Source of the DNA: UMGS1312 sp964631595
GTDB taxonomy: Bacteria; Bacillota; Clostridia; Oscillospirales; CAG-272
Direction of reading: 5' to 3'
Assembly: GCA_964631595.1 (NCBI GenBank)
Contig: CAZVXL010000052.1
Span: 1-5,508 of the forward strand
Length of the DNA: 5,508 nt
A model generated the notes under the pieces. The model saw only the letters and a program-made list of their open reading frames with translations, was not told where the DNA came from and ran no database searches. Numbering within the stretch: the first letter of the stretch is position 1; every line of letters starts with the position of its first letter. Positions 1 to 5,291 of the stretch are shown here, piece after piece. Position numbers and translations under genes: made by a program.

Positions 1-82
1 GCACAATCATCGACTGCGGCCCCGTCTGCATCGGAAAACAGGGATCGTAATAATATTTCGCACGCTTCGGCTGATCTCCCAC
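1..82 (-). CDS. Unidentified protein, N-terminal fragment (GTG start)
   Basis: This is the first 27 codons of a minus-strand gene that runs off the left edge. It starts with GTG at 80-82, preceded by a strong ribosome binding site (AAGGAGG on the minus strand) about 8 nt upstream, which is why I accept the start. The peptide begins VGDQPKRAKYYYDPCFPMQT: a basic patch, a run of three tyrosines and one cysteine. I do not recognise the family. It lies 131 bp downstream of the MFS transporter gene on the same strand. A possible promoter of its own (TTGGCA at 140-145 on the minus strand, 18 bp spacer, CATATA at 116-121) is weak. I see no convincing terminator after the transporter, so co-transcription is also possible. 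Confidence 0.6.
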   Translation of the reverse strand, partial: MGDQPKRAKYYYDPCFPMQTGPQSMIV

Positions 83-213
83 AGAGACCCCCTCCTTTTC
101 TATATTCTGTTCATATATATGCCCACCCGAAATCTTATGTGCCAAAAGAAAAAGCCACGACTCGCCGACATCCTACCGAACATCCGCAAGCCACGACCAA
201 CATCCTATTCTAT

Positions 214-1359
214 TCATCCTCTGCCCAATCGTGCAAACAGCACCAGCCCGCACAGCACAAGACCTGCACTCACGCCATACATCACCGTATAGCCGGCAGC
301 CTCACTTACCAAGCCAAGCACAACCGCACCTGCCGTAATCCCCACATCCATCGCCGAGCTGAAGATAGCCAACGCCCCCGACCGCTGTGCAGGACTCGTC
401 TTATCGATAATATACGCATTAAGAGCCGGCATAAACGCCCCGAACCCCAAGCCGAACAGCATCGCACACAGCCACAGCATCGCCAAATTCGCCAGCCATG
501 CAAACAACACCATCGCACACAGAATCAGCACCATAAACGGCACCACAACCGCATACCGCCCGTACTCATCCGACAGCTTACCTGCCACCCTGCGACTAAT
601 CAACGTAAAGACCGCATACACCATGAAAAACTGCCCAAACTCCACAATCCCCAGCTCCATCGCATACACCGGCAAAAACGTAATCACCGTACCATACGCA
701 ATCGCCGCCGAAATATACGTCACACAAGCCAGCCACACCGCCCGTATCCGTATAATCTCTCTCAACCGCACATCAACCGTCTGACGCACACACGGACGTA
801 GCTCATCCACCGACAGCACCGCCACCAGTGCCACAACCGCCATCACGACCGCCGCACCAAACAGCTCCGCAAACCCGCCGAACCGCTGCACAAAATATGT
901 CCCCACCGCAGGAAAAATCGCCATCGAAAGAACATTCGCCATACCGAATACTCCCATCACCTCACCGCGTCTATTCTGAGGAGCAATACCGCCCACATAC
1001 GCGAATACCGCCGCCAAAAAGACCCCATGGGCCACACCATGCAGTACCCGCACCACATACAGCATCGTCAAATCCGACACCCAAAAATAGCACGCGAACA
1101 TCAGCGTAAAAAGCCCTGCACCCAGCACCATGAACCGCTTCAAACCATACTGATCGCCCAGCTTACCCGAATGAGGGCGTACCAACACCGAAAACAAGGT
1201 AAACACCCCCACCGCAAAACCAATCTCACTCGCCGCACCACCAAACCCCTCCACATAAAGAGGAAGCACCGGTAAAAGCAAATAAAAACTGCCAAAATAA
1301 AAAAAGCTTGCCAAACAACAGCCCATAAAATTCCGCGACATTAAACGAAACGCAGTCAT
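214..1359 (-). CDS. MFS transporter, 12-helix type, substrate unknown
   Basis: A 381-residue inner-membrane secondary transporter of the major facilitator superfamily, probably a drug or metabolite efflux proton antiporter. The length and alternating hydrophobic segments fit twelve helices in two six-helix halves. The loop between helices 2 and 3 carries motif A (GKLGDQYGLKR, residues 65-75). Helix 4 carries a motif B-like R104-xxx-G108-xxx-G112. A second motif A copy (GKLSDEYGR, 260-268) sits in the matching loop of the C-terminal half, as expected from the family's ancient duplication. The frame opens 11 codons earlier at 1392, but I chose ATG 1357-1359 because AAGGAG (1369-1374) lies 9 nt upstream of it and nothing comparable precedes the longer start. 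The family is certain. The substrate cannot be read from sequence, and neighbours give no clue. Confidence 0.92.
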   Translation of the reverse strand: MTAFRLMSRNFMGCCLASFFYFGSFYLLLPVLPLYVEGFGGAASEIGFAVGVFTLFSVLVRPHSGKLGDQYGLKRFMVLGAGLFTLMFACYFWVSDLTMLYVVRVLHGVAHGVFLAAVFAYVGGIAPQNRRGEVMGVFGMANVLSMAIFPAVGTYFVQRFGGFAELFGAAVVMAVVALVAVLSVDELRPCVRQTVDVRLREIIRIRAVWLACVTYISAAIAYGTVITFLPVYAMELGIVEFGQFFMVYAVFTLISRRVAGKLSDEYGRYAVVVPFMVLILCAMVLFAWLANLAMLWLCAMLFGLGFGAFMPALNAYIIDKTSPAQRSGALAIFSSAMDVGITAGAVVLGLVSEAAGYTVMYGVSAGLVLCGLVLFARLGRG

Positions 1360-1414
1360 AACCGCCCACTCCTTACCCGCATCATCAAACATTCAGAATA
1401 TTGAGAAACATCAT

Positions 1415-1440
1415 GTGATAACCGGCTTATCGTCACTATA
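1415..1440 (-). promoter_or_regulatory. Possible promoter/operator of the MFS gene
   Basis: On the minus strand TATAGT (1435-1440) could be a -10 box, with a poor TTATGG-like -35 about 19 bp upstream. A small dyad, GATAA-CCGGC-TTATC (1417-1431), lies where transcription would start, which is an operator-like position. No dedicated regulator gene sits next to it. This is a weak prediction resting on motif inspection only. The rest of 1360-1593 holds no gene I can support. Confidence 0.25.
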
Positions 1441-1593
1441 CACCGGCATTAGCCACTCGCCATAACAACTTATACTTATTGTACCACATTTTTTATTTGA
1501 TTGCCTATAAGATAAATCCCATAGCCCAACAATGCCCATCTCTTTGGCACGTTATTTCACCATCTAAAATAAAAATAATTTCATCTCAAAGCA

Positions 1594-1622
1594 TTGGCAT
1601 ATCGCAAAATACATGGTATAGT
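1594..1622 (+). promoter_or_regulatory. Strong sigma-70/SigA promoter of the small membrane-protein/XRE operon
   Basis: TTGGCA (1594-1599, five of six to consensus), a 17 bp spacer, and TATAGT (1617-1622, five of six) preceded by TG at 1614-1615, giving an extended -10. Transcription would start near 1629. It is divergent from the MFS gene and is the only good plus-strand promoter before the operon at 1716-2554. The resulting 5' leader before the 154-residue gene is about 255 nt long and contains a micro-ORF and a hairpin. Confidence 0.65.
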
Positions 1623-1715
1623 ATAATTAAACTTTAAGAGAAGGTAGGGCTACATACAATAGCATACGAGTGCGAATCAATCGCCCTCATCGAGCTTGTA
1701 TCACCCGCAAAAGCT

Positions 1716-1793
1716 ATGGAATTGAATTCTTGGACAAGCATTGCAATCATCACCGCAATTACAATCGTGAACGTTTGGTTGGCTTTCAAATAA
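1716..1793 (+). CDS. Possible 25-residue single-helix membrane peptide
   Basis: ATG at 1716 opens 25 codons ending in TAA at 1791-1793. The peptide starts MELNSWTS, continues with a hydrophobic stretch (IAIITAITIVNVWLAF, residues 9-24) and ends in lysine, so it would be a single membrane helix. It lies just behind the strong promoter at 1594-1622. Against it, there is no clear ribosome binding site before the ATG. The frame stays open upstream to 1638 (reading ...SIALIELVSPAKAMEL...) without any standard start codon, so the true start may be non-canonical or the ORF may be a decayed remnant. A GTG-started overlapping frame (1670-1831, 53 residues, very basic, no ribosome binding site) is a less likely alternative. 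It could be a leader peptide, a toxin-like membrane peptide or chance. Confidence 0.35.
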   Translation: MELNSWTSIAIITAITIVNVWLAFK

Positions 1794-1811
1794 AGCAAAC
1801 CCCAAGCAGAC

Positions 1812-1838
1812 GCAAGTCTACTACACAGTAGCACTTGC
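1812..1838 (+). promoter_or_regulatory. Hairpin in the leader of the 154-residue gene
   Basis: GCAAGT-CTACT pairs with AGTAG-(C)-ACTTGC around an ACAC loop: 11 base pairs with one bulged C. No T-run follows on either strand, so it is not an ordinary intrinsic terminator. It starts 18 nt after the micro-ORF stop and ends 34 nt before the ribosome binding site at 1873-1878, so it could be an attenuation, processing or mRNA-stability element. Confidence 0.45.
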
Positions 1839-1884
1839 CCCACCTTATCGCCGGGCAACCGAACGAGAATACAGGAGGCATCAT

Positions 1885-2349
1885 ATGAAAATTGAAGACA
1901 TTTTACTCTATATCGCCTTGATCGGATACCTTGTTCTCTCCCTAAAATCACCTACTCTATCCAGTATTGTCGATGCATTAACAATCATCGTTCTGTTCTT
2001 GATGACACTCAGAATCACCAGAGAGCATAAGCAGAAACACAATATCAAACTATGTAGCCGAAGAAGAAAAAACCATCTTAACCAACGCATCAACGCCCAC
2101 GTCGCAAACGTCGGAGAGATGAAAGTTCAGTCGAATAAGGTGACTTCTCCCTCGATTCTTCATCATATTAGGAAAAACCTCGACAAGGAAGATATGATTA
2201 TTAGTGCCTTGTTGGTCGGGTATTTTGTCTGGTGTCGAAAAGGTAGCTTCGACCTATTCCTAGAAACCGATTGGCTCGCATTGATTATAGCAATCTTATT
2301 GATTGTTAAAATCTTCAAAAAGCCAAAAAGCTGTCGAATCATCGAATAA
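1885..2349 (+). CDS. Unrecognised four-helix membrane protein with internal duplication
   Basis: A 154-residue protein with ATG at 1885 preceded by AGGAGG (1873-1878) at 6 nt. It has two hydrophobic hairpins: helices about 5-20 and 27-44, then about 104-118 and 130-145. A long, very basic linker separates them (residues 43-68, with an RRRK run), which by the positive-inside rule should be cytoplasmic, with both termini inside. The halves are related: E4-D5, G14-Y15, K21, D30-A-L and the basic tail of half one align with E102-D103, G112-Y113, K119, D129-W-L and the basic tail of half two at a constant offset of 98-99 residues. Similarity is also visible in the DNA around GCCTTG. I know no family with this pattern and assign no function. 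It is followed after 22 nt by an XRE regulator in what looks like one operon. Confidence 0.8.
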   Translation: MKIEDILLYIALIGYLVLSLKSPTLSSIVDALTIIVLFLMTLRITREHKQKHNIKLCSRRRKNHLNQRINAHVANVGEMKVQSNKVTSPSILHHIRKNLDKEDMIISALLVGYFVWCRKGSFDLFLETDWLALIIAILLIVKIFKKPKSCRIIE

Positions 2350-2371
2350 ACAGAACCGCAGGAGGAAGAAA

Positions 2372-2554
2372 ATGAATAATAAATTAAAAGAGGCTCGCAT
2401 TGCCGCCGGATTATCGCAAGCGAAAATGGCAGAGCTGTTTGAGATACCAAAAAGAACTTTAGAAAGCTGGGACATGGGAACTCGCACACCGCCCGCCTAC
2501 GTGGCGAAATTGATAATCGAAAAGCTTGAATCCATGAAAAAAGACGCTGAATAA
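2372..2554 (+). CDS. Small XRE-family helix-turn-helix DNA-binding protein
   Basis: A 60-residue protein that is essentially one lambda-repressor-like DNA-binding domain. Helix 1 is about residues 2-12, helix 2 is SQAKMAELFE (15-24), the recognition helix is PKRTLESWDMG (26-36), and a final helix starts at PPAYV and ends in KKDAE. Such minimal XRE proteins, with the LSQ...PKRTLE-W...R-PPAY pattern, are common in Firmicute chromosomes and mobile elements as regulators or antitoxin-like partners. I chose ATG 2372 because AGGAGG (2360-2365) lies 6 nt upstream; the frame is open to 2303, but that start would overlap the upstream gene and has no binding site. It is the last gene of the operon, directly before a terminator, and plausibly autoregulates it. 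Its target is not visible. Confidence 0.85.
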   Translation: MNNKLKEARIAAGLSQAKMAELFEIPKRTLESWDMGTRTPPAYVAKLIIEKLESMKKDAE

Positions 2555-2568
2555 ACAGCGTCTTTTTT
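2541..2568 (+). terminator. Intrinsic terminator of the XRE operon
   Basis: AAGACGCTG pairs perfectly with CAGCGTCTT around the loop AATAAA, followed by a tract of six T (2563-2568). The preceding A-run (2537-2542) extends the stem and would give a T-tract on the other strand as well, so it may work in both directions. It overlaps the 3' end of the XRE gene, whose TAA stop (2552-2554) lies in the loop. Confidence 0.92.
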
Positions 2569-2593
2569 GTGCCTTCGTACGATCAATACATCC

Positions 2594-2689
2594 TGCGATA
2601 GAATCCATCCCACGCTCATCGCACCGCAAGAATAACCTTCCCCAATAAAAGAATTGCCTGCAACACTTGGCTAACCAATCGTTACAGGC
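2594..2689 (+). promoter_or_regulatory. Structured leader before the 31-residue ORF (two hairpins)
   Basis: First, TGCGAT (2594-2599) pairs with ATCGCA (2618-2623) across an 18 nt loop. Second, a near-symmetric hairpin spans 2656-2689: GCCTG/CAGGC, one mismatch, AAC/GTT, a small internal loop, then TTGG/CCAA around CTAA. The second hairpin ends 5 nt before the GTG start at 2695 and contains the only AGG that could act as ribosome binding site (2686-2688), so it could restrain translation. I see no convincing promoter in 2569-2655, only a TAGAAT at 2598 without a good -35. Transcription might instead be readthrough from the XRE operon. Confidence 0.4.
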
Positions 2690-2694
2690 TGTAG

Positions 2695-2790
2695 GTGATA
2701 GAAAGAACATTTACCCTCGCAGAAGAAATCGTTAAGCTGCTCACGGCTCTGATTCTTCTGGAGGCTGCTCGAAAGGGGAAGCAAAAATAG
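2695..2790 (+). CDS. Possible 31-residue hydrophobic peptide (toxin-like or small membrane protein)
   Basis: GTG at 2695 is the only possible start, because a TAG stop sits in frame immediately upstream (2692-2694). The peptide begins MIERTFTLAEEIVKLL, continues TALILLEAA and ends in a basic tail, RKGKQK. A hydrophobic or amphipathic helix (about residues 7-25) followed by a lysine-rich tail is the general look of type I toxins and other small membrane peptides, but I match it to no named family. The ribosome binding site is weak (AGG, 6 nt spacing) and lies in a hairpin. The TAG stop falls at the edge of another hairpin (2776-2796). I see no clear antisense RNA promoter. It could be a real regulated micro-gene or chance. 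Confidence 0.4.
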   Translation: MIERTFTLAEEIVKLLTALILLEAARKGKQK

Positions 2791-2810
2791 CTTCCCACCC
2801 CTTGAGGGGT
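2776..2810 (+). terminator. Tandem hairpins after the 31-residue ORF
   Basis: GGGAAGC (2776-2782) pairs with GCTTCCC (2790-2796) around AAAAATA. Immediately after, ACCCCT (2797-2802) pairs with AGGGGT (2805-2810). Neither is followed by a T-tract, so this is an imperfect terminator at best. It may serve as an RNA 3' end or insulate the tracrRNA promoter, whose -35 starts 2 nt later. Confidence 0.4.
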
Positions 2811-2812
2811 AC

Positions 2813-2840
2813 TTAAATCATATCATACTTTCGATATAAT
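2813..2840 (+). promoter_or_regulatory. Promoter of the tracrRNA candidate
   Basis: A perfect TATAAT (2835-2840) has a modest TTAAAT (2813-2818) 16 bp upstream. Transcription would start at about 2846-2848, which places the anti-repeat close to the 5' end of the RNA, as in known tracrRNAs. Confidence 0.6.
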
Positions 2841-2847
2841 AGCAAAT

Positions 2848-2985
2848 ATTATCACTAAAATTCACAGAATATCTAAAACACGATGATAGCTAAAGAAAAA
2901 GCCTCAACGGACGCGAGCGTGCAGAAAATGCAAACGTCGTAGAGGCGGAAGGTAATATTAAGGGGATTTTCCCCTTAATATTATC
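2848..2985 (+). ncRNA. Candidate tracrRNA for the type II CRISPR array
   Basis: The anti-repeat spans 2857-2879. AAAATTCACAG (2857-2867) matches 9 of 11 positions of the plus-strand repeat AGAATTAACAG, and TAAAAC (2874-2879) matches CAAAAC in all but one position, where a G-U wobble still forms. Between them a bulge (about AATAT, 2868-2872) interrupts the duplex. This is the paired/bulge/paired layout of Cas9 crRNA:tracrRNA duplexes, and by memory it is close to the S. aureus Cas9 anti-repeat (ACAGAATCTACTAAAAC). The tail folds into a long stem: GCCTC (2901-2905) with GAGGC (2942-2946), ACG/CGT twice with one bulged G, and an inner TGCA-GAAAA-TGCA hairpin. It ends in the palindrome at 2951-2985. 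The role would be to pair with crRNA and anchor it in Cas9. No cas9 lies in the window, so the assignment rests on pairing and structure. A 19-codon ORF starting at 2883 lacks a ribosome binding site and I discount it. Confidence 0.7.
2951..2985 (+). terminator. Palindromic terminator hairpin, possibly shared by convergent RNAs
   Basis: TAATATTAAGGGGA (2953-2966) pairs perfectly with TCCCCTTAATATTA (2970-2983) around TTT, extendable by two more pairs. It lies at the 3' end of the tracrRNA candidate and, read on the minus strand, downstream of the trailer end of the array. The stem base is A/T-rich, but no proper T-tract follows on either strand, so termination strength is uncertain. Confidence 0.55.
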
Positions 2986-3028
2986 AACTTCATCATATCA
3001 GAAAAACAATGAAAAAGGAAGATGCTTT

Positions 3029-3064
3029 GATCCATCACATTAAGAATTGACAGGGCACCAAAAC
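3029..3064 (-). repeat. Degenerate terminal CRISPR repeat
   Basis: It differs from the consensus at 7 of 36 positions (2, 4, 5, 8, 9, 21 and 28 in plus-strand numbering), mostly in the outer left part. CATTAAGAATT and ACCAAAAC are intact. Terminal repeats of the leader-distal end typically decay like this, which marks the left side as the trailer. The end that would pair with the tracrRNA (right side) is best kept, so its crRNA may still work. Confidence 0.9.
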
Positions 3065-3916
3065 TATAATGTGGCTAAGGAGGTGAGCGGATGGTTTTAT
3101 TGCATTAAGAATTAACAGGGTACCAAAACTACTAGCATTGAGGAATCCGCGGCACACGAGTTTTATTGCATTAAGAATTAACAGGGTACCAAAACGGTAC
3201 GACGCGATACATTCAACGCAATCAGTTTTATTGCATTAAGAATTAACAGGGTACCAAAACTTGAAGCACGCGGAAGATTGGACTGTTTTGTTTTATTGCA
3301 TTAAGAATTAACAGGGTACCAAAACACTTGTAGCAAATGATTATGTGGTTTGGAGTTTTATTGCATTAAGAATTAACAGGGTACCAAAACGGGATGGTCG
3401 GTAGTCGGTGAAGAAGGACCGTTTTATTGCATTAAGAATTAACAGGGTACCAAAACAAGGCAGTTACCGGTTGTCCGACCATTGGGTTTTATTGCATTAA
3501 GAATTAACAGGGTACCAAAACATCAGGCGGTTATGAAGATGGGCGGATATGGTTTTATTGCATTAAGAATTAACAGGGTACCAAAACCCTTGTGAAATCA
3601 CTAGATGTGAACAGTGAGTTTTATTGCATTAAGAATTAACAGGGTACCAAAACTACACGAGTCCGTACTGGCCAAGGCCTGCGGTTTTATTGCATTAAGA
3701 ATTAACAGGGTACCAAAACATACGGGCGGTGCATCTTCTGTTGGTGGTCGTTTTATTGCATTAAGAATTAACAGGGTACCAAAACAACGAACTTTCTCCG
3801 ATGATTTTGGAGGAAGTTTTATTGCATTAAGAATTAACAGGGTACCAAAACAAGAAAAGAAAACCTTCAAAGCAAATTCAGTTTTATTGCATTAAGAATT
3901 AACAGGGTACCAAAAC

Positions 3917-3946
3917 GCGGCGGCAGCACTCTGCACGGAGCCGACG
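3917..3946 (-). other. Spacer A of a three-spacer group against one protospacer
   Basis: This spacer is identical to the spacer at 4376-4405 except at positions 3 and 10 (plus-strand numbering: G and G here, A and A there). Its first 19 nt also align with the last 19 nt of the spacer at 4704-4732, with differences at positions 3 and 6. In the inferred minus-strand crRNA these positions are in the seed, next to the repeat. Confidence 0.9.
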
Positions 3947-4375
3947 GTTTTATTGCATTAAGAATTAACAGGGTACCAAAACACCGTTTTTCTTTGAAAG
4001 TCCTGCAACTGGTTTTATTGCATTAAGAATTAACAGGGTACCAAAACAAAGAGAAATTGAACTTTTGTTGCAAACTAGTTTTATTGCATTAAGAATTAAC
4101 AGGGTACCAAAACGTTCCCCCAGGAAGTCGATCCCCTCGACTTGTTTTATTGCATTAAGAATTAACAGGGTACCAAAACGATAGACTTTGTTTTGCGGGG
4201 AATCAGTAGTTTTATTGCATTAAGAATTAACAGGGTACCAAAACCTGATTAACAGCAGGTGCCGCCTGCACCAGTTTTATTGCATTAAGAATTAACAGGG
4301 TACCAAAACACGTGAAACTTCTTTTTTGAGTGCTTTATAGTTTTATTGCATTAAGAATTAACAGGGTACCAAAAC

Positions 4376-4405
4376 GCAGCGGCAACACTCTGCACGGAGC
4401 CGACG
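4376..4405 (-). other. Spacer B of the group, seed variant of spacer A
   Basis: 28 of 30 positions are the same as in the spacer at 3917-3946. They lie seven repeat units apart with unrelated spacers between, so this is not a local duplication of repeat-spacer units. If the leader is on the right, this one was acquired later. Confidence 0.9.
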
Positions 4406-4703
4406 GTTTTATTGCATTAAGAATTAACAGGGTACCAAAACGACTTTTACACGATACGGTTCTTTATTGGAGTTTTATTGCATTAAGAATTAACAGGGTA
4501 CCAAAACTAATACTCGTAAGAGCAGAACAATCGATGTTTTATTGCATTAAGAATTAACAGGGTACCAAAACGATGCAGGATCGTTATTCGGGTGCGATGG
4601 AGTTTTATTGCATTAAGAATTAACAGGGTACCAAAACACTCGTCGCGACACTCAACGTCGCCCGGTCGTTTTATTGCATTAAGAATTAACAGGGTACCAA
4701 AAC

Positions 4704-4732
4704 GCCATGTCGTGCAGCAGCAGCACTCTGCA
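4704..4732 (-). other. Spacer C of the group, overlapping protospacer shifted by 10 nt
   Basis: After ten unique bases, its last 19 bases (4714-4732) match the first 19 of spacers A and B with two differences to each (positions 3 and 6 against A, 6 and 10 against B). It therefore represents a third allele of the same target region, sampled with a 10 nt offset. Confidence 0.8.
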
Positions 4733-5255
4733 GTTTTATTGCATTAAGAATTAACAGGGTACCAAAACCTCATATATCGCCGGGCAAAAGCAGGAGTAGT
4801 TTTATTGCATTAAGAATTAACAGGGTACCAAAACCGGCTGCTTGCAAGACGACTGCGACAGCGAGTTTTATTGCATTAAGAATTAACAGGGTACCAAAAC
4901 CAGCCTGTCGGTTTGGTCGGTCGCATCGTGTTTTATTGCATTAAGAATTAACAGGGTACCAAAACTCTGTCCGAATGAGGACGGAACGGAGACGGGTTTT
5001 ATTGCATTAAGAATTAACAGGGTACCAAAACCCACCGTATACGGCTTCTTCCTTACGCATGTTTTATTGCATTAAGAATTAACAGGGTACCAAAACTGAT
5101 TGTGGTACAATTTCCACACAATATAGTTTTATTGCATTAAGAATTAACAGGGTACCAAAACTAAGGTTGCTTTCGCCGAGCCGGCAACGGGTTTTATTGC
5201 ATTAAGAATTAACAGGGTACCAAAACATCCGTTTTTGTACAATGCGGCTGATGTT

Positions 5256-5291
5256 GTTTTATTGCATTAAGAATTAACAGGGTACCACAAC
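5256..5291 (-). repeat. Internal CRISPR repeat with one substitution
   Basis: The end reads GGTACCACAAC instead of GGTACCAAAAC. It is the only internal repeat I found that deviates. In the minus-strand crRNA this changes U to G at repeat position 4, breaking one pair with the anti-repeat A at 2876. The crRNA made from the spacer at 5292-5320 would carry it. Confidence 0.9.

Noticed and set aside
152..197. Direct repeat AAGCCACGAC at 152-161 and 188-197 downstream of the MFS gene
   Set aside because: Only 10 nt long, not inverted, with no sign of an attachment site or terminator stem.
139..1275. Plus-strand ORFs opposite the MFS gene
   Set aside because: The translations are rich in H, R, P, Q and T, typical of an antisense shadow. 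The minus-strand frame has clear transporter motifs.
1634..2710. Minus-strand ORFs opposite the membrane/XRE operon and the 31-residue ORF
   Set aside because: No ribosome binding sites, and they overlap better-supported plus-strand genes. Their hydrophobic runs come from the antisense of hydrophobic codons.
2883..2942. 19-codon ORF beginning with ATG at 2883
   Set aside because: No ribosome binding site, and it lies wholly inside the structured tracrRNA candidate.
3065..3093. Gene start (AAGGAGG then ATG at 3091) next to the first repeat
   Set aside because: It is inside spacer 1, and the ATG runs into a TAA within the repeat after four codons. The spacer probably came from a foreign gene's translation start.
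3601..4557. Open reading frames through the CRISPR array encoding a repeated FIALRINRVPK or CFGTLLILNAIK unit
   Set aside because: They are translations of the repeat and its spacers, recur with the 66 bp period, and have no ribosome binding sites.
3917..4732. The A/G differences among the three related spacers as a sign of diversity-generating retroelement mutagenesis in the target
   Set aside because: In one frame the variable codons are GGC/AGC/AAC, as adenine mutagenesis would give. In other frames, including one on the reverse strand, two of three differences are synonymous, so ordinary divergence explains them more simply.
4769..4798. Self-targeting spacer: 13 nt (TATCGCCGGGCAA) shared with the operon leader near 1846-1858
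   Set aside because: The match covers less than half the spacer and does not include the inferred seed end, so it is probably chance.
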